Origin: Adiantum capillus-veneris
Lineage: Eukaryota; Streptophyta; Polypodiopsida; Polypodiales; Pteridaceae
Reading direction: 5' to 3'
DNA length: 64,000 nucleotides
Assembly: GCA_014529385.2 (NCBI GenBank)
Contig: CM043955.1
Location: 150,799,640-150,863,639, forward strand
Each line of letters begins with the position of its first letter. The first letter of the stretch is position 1. This document shows positions 46,780 through 59,599 of the stretch, in pieces. The position numbers and the translations under genes are program-made. The notes under the pieces are model-generated. The model had not been told where the DNA came from. It was given only the letters and a program-made list of their open reading frames with translations, and ran no database searches.

Positions 46780-49700
46780 CACAGGGTCTGGTGCATCAGG
46801 TTGTTTGCACATAATCCATGGGACACTCGTGTTTAGTCCAATTGCCATATTTGCAGCCCACATAGCATAGGCATATGCAGAAGTGTCCTTTTTATAGGCT
46901 CCAAACTCATTCTCAATCTGAGAACCACAAGTTCAATAGTATCCTTTCTTGTTTATGATGTAAAAAACATTTGAAATGCAAACTCTAATAGACAAGAAGA
47001 AATAGCATGGACATTACTTGTGCCATAATGATGGGCCCTCCTTGCCATGAAAACATGTTTTGGTCTTTCATCATTTGAACTATTTTAGTTGTGAAATCTT
47101 GCATTGCTTTCTGCAATCAAGATGAATGGCACCGTCTCAAAATCAAGAAAGGTTGTCACGTTTAATTTTATGATACAAACAATATTCTCACCATGAAAAT
47201 GGTGTTGTTTGTTCTCATGCCTACATTGTCTTGAAGGTATAGCCACACTGGTAGTCCGCTGCATAGGATATAGTACATGAGAAAGAAAGAACAAGTTCTA
47301 TTTACACAAAAAAATTGCATCAAAATCAATATGATTTTTTATGACCATCCCTCTTTCAACAAAATAGCTTCTTAAATGAAAAGCTTAGCAAATCTTCTCA
47401 ATCTTCCTCTGTAATTACTCAACTTTGGCCAAACAAGGATAAACCTTTTCTGGTGTGTGGAAGCTATTTCTCAAGTTGAATTTGCATCAGCACCTAAATA
47501 GGTATCTCTTATGAAACCTAGGGTGAGTCCACATCCCTTCATTGCATTAATTAACCTCTTATAAAGTCAATTTATTGCTTAATATTGCACACAATTCAAT
47601 TTGACAACAGTGAGATTGGGATGTGACCAATTGAATAGATTGTAGGCATAGTTGCACCAATTCATCCCTTTACAAATTCATAAGGAATTTCAACACTCAA
47701 CCCTCTCAAATTAAACAACAAGCACAATTGAAAACAACTAGGTTGTAGCTAGGCCAAACCTTTGAAAGCTCTTTTGTTGCGACCTTACCATAAATTTTAC
47801 ATGCTCTATAGACCATACTTGAAAGCTTTTTTGACCATAGTTGTACAATCCTCTAGATTATGTTTTGAAACTAACCATTTCTCCCATGTCAAGTAGGATT
47901 AAAGGGACAACTAGTGTAAGCCATGGATTAACCAACCCAACGAGACCCATCCAACATTCAAGCTCCAGTTTCTTCAAACTCATTGGGTTGGTTGTAAAGG
48001 GAATAAGTGACTCCTTCATGTACTAGAGGCAAGATTGTCCCTGCACACATACTCGTTACATCCACCTTATGAGCAAAGAATATCGAGGCAAACTCATAGA
48101 GGTGGATTTCATACATAGAGGGAATTTGGTAAAGTAAATCTCTATGATTTTGTGAAGCTATTGAGAGAAAAGAGAACATTTGTGCTGCATACTAGACACC
48201 TCAAAAACATAAGGGGCGGCAAGCTTTATGCATCATCACCATTGCACTAGGTGATGACCACATAAGATACATAGATGATGCAAGGACTTTTTCACAAGCA
48301 TGGATAAACTTAGAAAGGTTGTTTTATGCTAATTTTATGTACTAAAATAGAATTTTGAAAATGGAAATTTAAGGGCTTCCTTAGTAGAGAAAGGAAGGAG
48401 ATAGTTGAACGGGCTCAAATTTGCTTGTGCTCAACTATAAGAAGAAAGACAAAGTGGTGGTACTTCTCAAGCACTTCTAGAGATACCAAAATATCAGAAG
48501 GACCCAATACCTTCTCTTGACAATGTCATATCTCCCAAGAAGGAGGACAAAGGCCTTATACTAATTGAGGGAACTAGGCTCTAATACCCTTGACAACCAC
48601 CAAAGTCTCTTTCCTAAACATGACCACCAGAATCTTAATTTTTGCATTATCACTAGGTTTGCTTTGTTATCATGTTACTCTTTTTATGACTCGAGCTTAA
48701 GGGGATGATAATTAGTAAACCTATGCTTGTGGTAGGCGATGTGACCTATTCTTAGGCTCACATATCCTAACCACGAGGTCTATTTGTCTACCATGCCACA
48801 TGATACATCAAGTGATATGAACGCTTGTGGTGTAAACCAAGGTTGCATTCCAAACTCATATTTATCATTCTTTCCATACGATACAATAAATACACATATT
48901 GGTATTAGTACATACCGTACTAGTTGTTACTTGTACACATTCACCAATACACATCCATGCATGCATGTATCCATGTGTATTAGGTTGTAGACATATGTAT
49001 GTATATATGCATATGTGTGCATGTATGCAACCATGCAAATGTAGACATGTACATCTGTTTGTACTTAGTACTTAACGTATTTTTGGTATTATTCGTGACT
49101 ACACATACCCTACAGTGGTTTTTATTGTTTTCTATGTACTATATTTATCATACCTATCCACCTTGGTGTAAACACTACATGCCATCTTCAAACTGTGTGA
49201 GGCATCTCTAATGTACGTTTTCAAGTGGATTTATGCAAGATAGTCGTATTCATCTCTCACTCTCTTTCTCTCATTATATAGGCAATTCTCTTTTGCATCA
49301 TGAGTGCACTCACTTGTGTCCACCCAAATGTTTAAAGGGTATTTTGGTAATTTTACCAAATATTCATGTGAGGGGAGAGATAGAGCTATTGTGTGCCTTA
49401 TAATGCATATTTTTACACATGTTTTCTTGACCCACTTCACACTTGTATGATCAAATTGCACAATAGGGATTGTCATACATAAATTTTGTAATGTTGTCTA
49501 TTTGAGAAATTTATTAATGGAGCACACGAAATAAACTGTTTAGCAAAAGATTGTGTGTTTGCCTAACCTATTGCTGCCAAAACCAAAGAGAAAATTATAT
49601 GAAATAGAAAAATTGTTGAGAAGTACCCAAAGTTCCACTCAGCATTGATGAAAGGGCCAATGCGAAGGTTGACATAGAGGCCTGCTTCTTTTACCAGATT

Positions 49701-50018
49701 CAAGAACTTCAAAAGATCTAGATTTCCCTCAAAATTGTACTACAATATGACAAAGAGAAGATCAACACGTGTCATGAAAAAAAACTGAATGTGATTATGA
49801 CCCTAACATGAAATTCTCTTCCAAATTGTGACATTTCTTACCTAATATATGCATGCACAACAATTACCATACATTTCAAAAATTCTACATGATGTGTGTT
49901 ATTTGATCTAAATAGCACTTACTTTGCCCTCTTCTGGCTCATGTGCATTCCAAAAAACATAGGTTTGTACAACGTCCAAGCCTCCTTCTTTTGCATTTGA
50001 TATCAAACTCTCCCACAT
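46780..50018 (-). CDS. plant beta-galactosidase (GH35), five internal exons, partial gene
   Basis: GH35 enzymes remove terminal beta-galactose from cell-wall and other glycans, usually in the apoplast. Exons on the minus strand: 50,018-49,923; 49,739-49,627; 47,258-47,192; 47,110-47,018; 46,917-46,780. Each is bounded by GT and AG, and phases agree throughout, giving 169 codons with no stop. Visible motifs: [51 protein letters not shown], and the GH35 signature [14 protein letters not shown] with its catalytic acid/base Glu. Then comes [16 protein letters not shown]. Missing are the first exon (signal peptide, SIHYPRS region) and all exons after DAPDPV. I could not find them in the window. 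It may be a live gene with long introns or a truncated copy. Confidence 0.85.
48200..48560 (+). pseudogene. possible copia gag fragment inside a beta-galactosidase intron
   Basis: The plus strand gives [20 protein letters not shown] then [10 protein letters not shown], the pattern of the gag (UBN2-like) region of copia elements. [12 protein letters not shown] follows in another part. The match is short and broken. It sits in the 2.37-kb intron between exons ending 49,627 and starting 47,258. Confidence 0.35.
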
Positions 50019-50022
50019 CTGC

Positions 50023-50023
<1 letters not shown>

Positions 50024-50064
<41 letters not shown>
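50024..50064 (-). repeat. (TG)n directly upstream of a splice acceptor
   Basis: On the gene strand a (TG)n tract of about 41 bases ends in TTGCAG, which joins exon 50,018-49,923. It occupies the place of the polypyrimidine tract. Confidence 0.8.
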
Positions 50065-50065
<1 letters not shown>

Positions 50066-50066
<1 letters not shown>

Positions 50067-51110
50067 TATTTATGCCATGGTCACAAGTTCTTTGAGTAAT
50101 TGAAAGGCGTATATGAAATCCAAATTTTAATATCACAAGTTCACTTTTCTATACATCAGTCTCCTCCATTTCATGTACATGGAGAATGATTGTCATGGGC
50201 TATCAAATTAAAAACCTTGAATGTGTTTTGCAGCATAAATGTAAATGATAATGCAATGGAGGTAGCTAAGTCTTCTAAATAAAATGTTTATTATTTAGAT
50301 ATGTAGCAAGGAGAGCAAGCTTTATAGTAGTTAATACAAAACCTCAAATTGAAGAGAGTTCATGTAAAAAAATTAAATGCATGCACTATATTGTACGTAA
50401 TTTTGATATCTTAAAACCTTAGAATGCCAAGAAATTGTGGTAAATTTCATGTCAAAATGAAAATCAATACTTGAACAGACAAGGGTTGTTAATATTATCA
50501 TTCACCCCAATTTCTCATCTAATTCCAAGGTCTTTGTCAGATGTTAGCATGTACTCAATGCCCGCTTTTCAACATGTATCTCACTTTGCCGTTTTTTGAA
50601 CACTTATGAAGTTGCACTATGAGAAGAAGCCATCAACACACACATCTTTGATGGGATTTCAACTTAAAGGTCAAAGTGCTCATTGTTGTATCATGTTTGT
50701 AGATACTCTATACTAGCAAACAATTGATTGACGTTAGCCCGTGGCAAGTCGATCAATAGATAACAGTCGATGACCGGCATGGATGGTGATGGCTGTGGAC
50801 AATGCACATCTAATGCCCAAACCACCTATGCTATATCCACTAACCTATCATCCTTGCTCAACACTATAAGGAGTCTATTGCCATGAGCTAAAGCATCTAA
50901 TGTTGTGATATCAAGCCCGTGCAACTTGTATACCCTATTAGCTTAAATTGTCTAAGCCGTCAACTAAGATATACCTTGAGAGTGCATGGGTGGACAACTT
51001 CATCACATTGTATCAAGTTGGTCATAAAAAAATTATGATTCTCTTCATTGTATAATTTACAACGTTTCTCTACTTTCATTTACTGCAAGAATTGCCTACA
51101 AATTTATATT
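50066..51110. other. no exon or gene recognised
   Basis: I searched here on the minus strand for the first beta-galactosidase exon (a GSIHYPRS-type motif ending before MW) and did not find it. The DNA is AT-rich. Confidence 0.45.
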
Positions 51111-51119
51111 TATTATTAA

Positions 51120-52570
51120 GTGATGCTGTCCTTTTCAAATGTTATTGTTGTTGGTGCTACACCATTACCCATTTATCCACCAGCTTTCATGGAAGGAAAA
51201 TATAAAGGCACAAATTACACCTTATAGAAATTAAAAACCTTTGCAATTTGGGATTTCTAAAAATTGTTGATACAATGCTGAGACCAACTCGCACAGACCC
51301 AAGTCCATTTCAACCCTTGATTTTAGAAAATTCAAGTCAAACAATTCCTCCTAATGCAACCCTTCTACATGTGCAAAAGAGACAAAGTGTAGATGCTCTA
51401 TGTGCCATTATCATGTGTGTAAGTGACTGTCCTCAGTTTGATTCACCACATCACCAAAGTACATGAATCTTAGAGTATGTTGGCTCGCCAATATGAGGCT
51501 TACACAATCATACCCTAATTCAAAATTTAGAAATCAACTTGAAATTAAAAATCTTGCTGAAGGGGAGAAAGTGGAGGTCTTTATCAAGCACCTAAAAGAC
51601 CTCCATGGATGAGAAGAATGAAGCCTTCAAAGCTTATTGGAAAGACAAAGAATTGGCCAAACAATGGTAAAGAAGAGCTTGAAAGATGGGTCTTCATGAA
51701 AGAAGTATGCTCATTAGTTTAAACTCCAATTGTTGATGGCCTTGAGATTTTAGATAGTGAAGCATCTTGACACATGATGAGTACAAGAGATTGGTATAGT
51801 TTCTAAAAGCCTCTACAAGAATCCATCAATATAATTGTCGATAATAATGCTAAGTTTCCTAGTTGAAAGGTTTGGAGCCATCTGTCTTTTAGCAATTACC
51901 AAAAAAAAGAAGCATCTCTTCAAGAAGAAGATGATCTACGTTACGACAGTCACAAATCATGGTCTTATAGTTTGCTTTAAGAAATCAATATAAAAAAACT
52001 TGGATTCTGAAAGCAAAATAGTGGGTAAAGGAGTATGGTGGAATTATCTTTATCAATGATCATAGAAAGGTGCAGAAAGAGTAGACCTAAACTTTGTCAT
52101 GAGAGATTCGGTGACCTTAGTATTACATACTACAATGTTAAATGAGATGTAGAAATTTGGGATGGTTGCATATACGCTTACAATTGCATATATGAAAGAA
52201 GTATGTGAGGCTTGTATGATAGGCAAGCAGGCATTTTCTGTGGTAAAATGTCTATTTCTACTTTGGGTAAATCTTTCTACTTTTTTATTTTAGTTGATGA
52301 TTTTACAAGGAAGATATGGGTGTATTGCATTCATGAGAAGAGTGAGGTTTTTAGTAAATTCCAATTGTGGCATAAAATTGTAGAAACAGACATGAAAGAA
52401 GGTTAAGAAGCTTTAAACAGATCAAGGAGGGAAATTTATTGCAAATGTATTCAATTATTATTGCAATGAGCATGGCATCAAGCGTTAGTTCACCACTGCT
52501 CACACACCACAACAAAATGGTATTGTGAACACAATAATCAGTTCTAGAGATAGAAGTATCTCCCTTTGCT
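51120..52570 (+). pseudogene. Ty1/copia gag and integrase, decayed
   Basis: The gag part reads FMEGKYKGTNYTL near 51,190. LARQYEAYTIIPYSKFRNQL follows near 51,490, with GEKVEVFIKHLKDL. From 52,190 come CEACMIGKQAFS and, in another frame, SFYFFILVDDFTRKIWVYCI, the integrase core start. TDQGGKFIANVFNYYCNEHG and TTAHTPQQNGIVN follow near 52,420-52,530. Protease, RT and RNase H are absent, and stops and shifts are many. Confidence 0.75.
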
Positions 52571-52699
52571 TGTCAAAGCCAATTCCAACACATGCACTGG
52601 AACATGCACCTAAACTGCTATACACTGGAAGAACAAGAGTCAACTGAAGCTAGAACTGGAACTTCCATCCTTAGATGGACAATGGAAAATTAAAGAACA

Positions 52700-54379
<1,680 letters not shown>

Positions 54380-54479
54380 TGTCCTTGTGAGAAACTGGAA
54401 CCAACTATATGAACCAAGAGAGATGCCTGAACTCTTAACCTTAGTCCTACTAGCTAGTATGAGCAAGTGACTACTTCCA

Positions 54480-54905
54480 CTCATTAGAGTTTTTGTTTTT
54501 TTCGACAGAGAAAATCCAATCCCTGCTCTGTATGATCTCTTCATATTTGGCCATCACAAGGTTTCTTTTGAAAACTTAGATGTTTCTCGCTTTCCAAGTT
54601 TGCTTGAGGAAAAAAAAGCGAACAATCTACGTGCAAACTAGAATGGCTTGATTTCTATAGATCTTTCCTCCCAAGAGGAGATCATCCTTGAAAAAGGAAA
54701 TATTCCAAGTCTTCTACATCCTATTTTCACGCTTTCCCTGCAAGTCCTCTCGTGGCTAGGCAATCTTTGAAAAGGTGGTTGGGGTCTTCAATTGTCGCTT
54801 TGCATCCTGAGCATAGATATGTGCCAATTCCTTTGGATTTTACCTTGATGCCAATAGGAATGGCCGCCATGGCACCTTCCAAAGGCATAACTTCATTAAG
54901 CTAAG
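54480..54905 (-). pseudogene. LINE-C zinc-binding tail fragment
   Basis: The minus-strand translation reads GTYLCSGCKATIEDPNHLFK then DCLATRGLAGKA, a zf-RVT-type C-x2-C...H...C finger found after the RT in plant LINEs. It is homologous to 16,160-16,690. It is immediately followed by the 5' LTR of the element at 54,921, which inserted beside or in it. Confidence 0.6.
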
Positions 54906-54920
54906 CAAAGGCAGATTCTA

Positions 54921-56197
54921 TGTCACGTGACACATCCCAACCCTATGTGTCCATGGACAAGCTACACCACAACAGGGTTCAGTTAGTCCAGTCAGTTTAG
55001 ATTAGCAGTGATCTGGCACTTTTGTGAGTCTATTCGTAGACCGTGCATGCCCAGTCACTTAGCATAGATGCATATCCTCCGGTTGCACATACCATGATCA
55101 TCGAAATTCCCATCAGAATCCATTAGCATCAGTTAGGGGAATTTTCCAATGCATTTAACCTATTTTCCTATTTTTGGTTATTTTCCACTTATTATTTTTA
55201 AGTGACTTTCCAACAAAAGTAGGTAGGGCAATTTTGCTAAGTTAATATATAAGCAAACCAAGTTAGCACTTTCTGGCAGAAGAGGCAGCAGGAGCTTCTC
55301 GCTCAACACACAACTTCTCAGCAGTACCCCCCCTCAGCACCCACAGCAGATCCCATCGCCACCCTCATCACACCCTTGGCGTTTTCCTTCCCCAGTGGAG
55401 CCTCGCCATCCCCTTCTGGCGTTTTGTTTCCCCCTACAAGCAGCCCTACTGCTAGCTGTTTTTGGTCGCTAGCAAATCAGCCAAGGCCAACGTTTTTGGC
55501 TCACAAGAACCAGCGTTTTTGGCAGCAGATTTCCAGCCATTTAAAACGCAGCTTTGATAGCAGTAGACCCAGCGTTTTGACCACAGATTTTCATCAAGGA
55601 AAAAACACAGCTTTTACTAGCGTTTTCCAGCAGGTAATCAGCCCTAACTTCAGTCTTGGCATCACAGATAAGCAGCATTTGCAGCATACGATCATAGCTA
55701 CAAAAACGCAGCCCAAGCTTGGCTTGATCATCGTTTTTATTCAGCCCTAAATTCCCTCAACAAAAACAGAGAATCTCAGCCCTTAAGACAACAAGAAACA
55801 GTCATTTTCAGCCACCAAGAAGACCATGAAAAACATCAGATAGAAGACTACAAATTTCAGCCATCGAGTCGTCGTCGTCGTCGTCATCGGCATAGTCCAA
55901 GTTGCATCAGTCCATTGCATTCGCATTGTACACATTTGTGCAATCAAAGTAGACCACTCTCGCCGACGAGAGTGGGGCCTTCGGAGGAGGGTTTTACAAC
56001 CTCTCGGTGTCGTATCTCTTCTCTCTCCTTCTCTCAGTCTCATTCACTCGCACGCACAATATCCACTCACTTTGTTCGTGATCACAACACTCTACAAGAC
56101 GGAAGGATCTCTCCTTCCCTAAGAACTAAAAGGAACCTTGAGCAATAAAGATCACTAATCTTGAGAAAATACAACATTCATTCCACTGCACCTTACA
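54921..56197 (+). repeat. 5' LTR (1,277 bp)
   Basis: Starts TG, ends CA. It is collinear with the 3' LTR for its first 490 bp and last 20-25 bp. The 3' LTR lacks about 770 bp in between. The extra part here carries many GCGTTTT/AAAACGC motifs (55,378-55,735) and a GTC repeat near 55,870. Confidence 0.85.
55246..55253 (+). promoter_or_regulatory. LTR TATA box
   Basis: TATATAAG within TTAATATATAAGC, conserved in both LTRs (second copy at about 59,924). Transcription would start roughly 30 bases downstream. Inferred from sequence only. Confidence 0.55.
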
Positions 56198-56198
56198 T

Positions 56199-56210
56199 TG
56201 GTATCAGAGC
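56199..56210 (+). other. primer-binding site (initiator Met-tRNA type)
   Basis: TGGTATCAGAGC begins two bases after the 5' LTR end, the standard plant LTR-retrotransposon primer site. Confidence 0.9.
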
Positions 56211-56569
56211 TTTGGAAGTGTTCTGCATTACTCAAGGAAAGAACCACAAGAACCACAAGATTTTTTTTTTGCTTGTTGCGATCGCACGAACCCAAGTTTA
56301 CTTGGGCATGGCGATTCCTAATCGTGTTTTGTTGAAGAATGACACGGATCCCAAGAAAGAAGGGCTTGTCCAGCCTCCCCTTGTGTCTCTTTTCACTCAT
56401 TGAGAGCGGACCGTGCACTTAGCGGCCGGCCAATTGACGTGAGGTGGGAAAAAGCAACCTTGGTGTGAGCACAAGGCCACCAAGGGGTGCGCCTGCAGAA
56501 AGGTGTAGAACTCGGGTGAAGAGAAGATCCTTCTCCAACGCGATTTGCAAGCGAAAGAACACCTCAAGA

Positions 56570-56725
56570 TCATCAAGAACCCAAGATTCTCACCAATCAA
56601 GGACCTCAAGAACCCCAAGTACCCTAGACCCTCAAGACTCAAGAACCCAAGATTCTCACGAATCAAGGACCTCAAGAACCTCAAGACCCTCAAGAACCCA
56701 AGTTCCTCGCGAGCTTAAGACCCCA
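56570..56725 (+). repeat. leader minisatellite
   Basis: A phrase of the kind CAAGAACCCAAGATTCTCAC plus GAATCAAGGACCTCAAGAAC is repeated about every 65 bp, with shorter CTCAAGAAC/CTCAAGACC units. In one frame it encodes SRTQDSHQSRTSRT-like repeats, but no known protein. Confidence 0.7.
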
Positions 56726-56737
56726 AGATCATAGTGC

Positions 56738-58040
56738 ATGGTCGTTACCCGAAGCGGAATGGATACTCCGCATACAGGTGATGAGCATGAGAGAGGCGAC
56801 GGAGACTCGTCCCCACCTGAAGATGATTCCTTCAACCCTCCCCCTTCTCCATCTACGCCAAACCCTCTGGAGGTAGTGGTCAATGGCCATGATGGATAGA
56901 CAAGAAGCAAGTCGCCTTGCTCAAGACCGTGAGCGCCTTGCTCAGGAACGTGAGCGCATTGCTCTTGCAGCAAAACAAGAAGAACATCGACTTGCTTTCG
57001 AACGCGAGCGCGATGTACGAGAGGCTCAAAAGGAGATTCGTCATCAAGAATTTATTTCCCACATCCTAGCCTCGAAGACCGAACCACCCAAAGATCGTGG
57101 GAGTTCGTCAAGTGGCGCAAGCCACGACGCGGATTCCAACCATCTAGTTACAGAAAAGTTGACTTTCAGTAAGTATGACGGTAAGATGGATGCTACAGTT
57201 ATTCATTCTTGGTTGCATCAATTTAATGCTTATTTTGCGAAAACTAAGAAGACAGGAAATAGCAAAGTTTTGACGGCCGCTATGTACCTTGCCGGTGATG
57301 CCATCAATTGGTACCACGCATGGCAAGAGGCACAGCTAGCCGCACACCTAGAGGCAGCTGACGATTTCACGCCCCTCTCTTTTAGTTGGGCTGATTTTCA
57401 AGACAAGCTCAAGGCGCGGTTTATGCCACCTCAGTACCTTGCACAATTGAAGGACGATTGGCGAGCTCTCAAGCAAAATGGTATGCCGGTTATGTTTTTT
57501 TCTAATCGTGTTTTGCAGCTAGGTACCCAATTACGCATGTCGGATGATGAGCGCAAATAGGTTTTTCTCTTTGGATTGGAGGAGTATATCAAGTACGATA
57601 TCGAGGTATTCGATCCAATCGATCTCAACAAGGCGGTAGCGATTGCTCTTGCAGAAGAGATGAAGCACAACAAGGGAAAGCCTAAGGAGAACAAGACTTC
57701 CACAAGTACCTCACAGACTTCTCAGAACCCTCAGAACGGTAAGAATGGTAAGAATGATAACTCTTCTAACCAATCTTCCAACAGTCTCTCATCAAAGAAT
57801 TCTTCCAATGAATCTAAGGGTAAGGCTAACACAAGTGCTAAACCTAAGCTTACTCCAGATGAAAAGGTAGCACAAGGAATTGTAGGAGGATACATCACGT
57901 CGGAAGAACAAAGCACTTATTCTAAGGAAGGTCGCTGTTTTCATTGTCACATTAAGGGTCACATACAAGAACATGTCCTAAGCTTGAATCGAATGAATCT
58001 AAAGAACCCACAACACCCACTACATCTGTCAATGCAATGA
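56738..58040 (+). pseudogene. gag polyprotein with damaged zinc knuckle
   Basis: Gag packs the element RNA. The likely start is ATG 56,738 (MVVTRSG, a usual opening for plant gypsy gag). A one-base shift near 56,890 leads into a 225-residue frame. That frame has a charged, repetitive helix (AQDRERLAQERERIALA) and then the capsid domain: LTFSKYDGKMDATVIHSWLH, YLAGDAINWYHAW and LKARFMPPQYL. An in-frame TAG at 57,558 interrupts it before the same frame resumes (VFLFGLEEYIKYDIEVFDP). A Ser/Asn-rich linker leads to CFHCHIKGHIQEH, a CCHC knuckle whose last Cys is lost by a one-base deletion near 57,972. Confidence 0.8.
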
Positions 58041-59408
58041 ATGATAACACGAGTGTGCCCCAAGTTTCTCAGGACCCTCCCATTGATGATTCTCTCATTA
58101 AATGTTATGGTCGTACGTCGGGGCACCGTTTTGTCATATTGTTTGACTCAGGTAGTATGCATGATGTGATCAGTTCCTCTCTTGTTGAGAGAGCCTGCCT
58201 CGAAGTTAGTCCGAGATCTCCTATCGAGGATCTCTGGCTTTCGTCTTGGTATGGACGCTCTCATCATCGAGGAATGCCTTGATGTGTTGTTTGCAATCCA
58301 ACAAACTGCCTTCACTAGAAGATTTGTTGTTTCTCCTCTCTCAGGATGTGATATGATTTTAGGCATTAAATGGTTTCGTGATAATAACGCTCTCCTGAAA
58401 TTTGTGGCTAACACTATAACTCTCAATGTCAACAGTGATTCTCCTATTGTCATTCATGGAGAGGACATTGCTCCTTCTCCATCTCTTATTGCTAATATGC
58501 AGGACAAGGCTGAAAGGATTCGGGATAAGGAGATTCTCTCAATCTCTTTTTCTCCACATCATGACACACAAGATTTGCATGATTATGAGAAGCATGATGA
58601 TTTGAATGATAATGATTTGGATGACAAAGACAAGCATGATGACTTGCACGAAGATGATGCGATTGATGATGTGTTAGTTGATGCTGTTCCTAGCAAAGCT
58701 AATCTCGTTGTAGATTCGATCAATCACCAAGAATCGATCTTGGCTTTCGAGTCGAGGTCCACAGATCACCCACAGGACGATTCGATAGATCCCAAAGAAG
58801 CGATCTTGGCTCTCGAGCCTTGGTCAAAAGTACCCTCACAGGAAGTATTGTGTGTTCGCATGATTGATACGCACGCATTGTTTGAGTGTTTCATTCATGA
58901 AGGTTTCCTGTATTTCAGTCAGCATCATTATGTGATCCCTTTTCCTAGGCATGACATATTGTATGTTGAGCACGTTTCTCTCATGGATGAGCACGAATGT
59001 ATGCGGATTGTTCATGAAAAGCTGAAAGGTATGTATGTAAGGAAGTCGCATTCCATGTCTCTTCCTTGGCATGACACAGTTTCCGAAGGAGCACATGATT
59101 GTATGAGCACCAAGTATGGGCATTTCCATTGTGATTTGCCACAGTTGATTGATTTCGATCAAACAGAAAAGATTCGACCTCATTGTTTGCATGTGTTTGA
59201 TGAACGGGTTGTCACTCCGTCTCTATGTTCATCTACATTGCATACACAGTCTTTAAAGAAGACAATATTTTTTTCCTTCACTTTACATGGAATGGGTATG
59301 TTCATGGTTTTGTGTTGGAGATGGTTTCAGGAATTTTTAGCAATGGAGATTCTTGAAGACGAAAGAAGCAGGTCTCTAGACGAAGTTGAAGCATCAAAAG
59401 AGCCATAG
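58041..59408 (+). pseudogene. retropepsin-like protease plus long unknown C-terminal region
   Basis: The protease flap-to-active-site part is FVILFDSGSMHDVISSSLVE (58,120-58,190). It is followed, after a frameshift near 58,190-58,280, by GCDMILGIKWFRDNNALLKF, which closes the aspartic protease fold. The frame then stays open to 59,408 for about 300 more residues. First comes an acidic Asp/His-rich segment (DDLNDNDLDDKDKHDD), then repeated SILAFESRS/AILALEPWS phrases, then a His-rich region with SQHHYVIPFP. A hydrophobic stretch (FSFTLHGMGMFMVLCW) lies near the end. No RT motif occurs. The C-terminal region matches nothing I know. Confidence 0.7.
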
Positions 59409-59586
59409 AAGACTTTGAGTCGCTTTCGGTGCGGCTCAAAGAAACAAGCGTTGCATACCTTTATGAAGTTCAACTACCGCACGACCCACACATCAGAGTG
59501 GGCCGGCGAAGAGTCCCTTCCAGGATTCCGGATGCTGTTGGCGATCTCCCTCGATGCCATACAGTTCGGTACCAATACCTCACTTT

Positions 59587-59599
59587 GAAAAGGAGGGGA
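59587..59599 (+). other. polypurine tract
   Basis: GAAAAGGAGGGGA lies directly before the TG of the 3' LTR and would prime second-strand synthesis. Confidence 0.85.

Noticed and set aside
55376-55750. 124-codon frame in the 5' LTR
   Set aside because: It lies in the LTR over GCGTTTT-type repeats and is absent from the other LTR.
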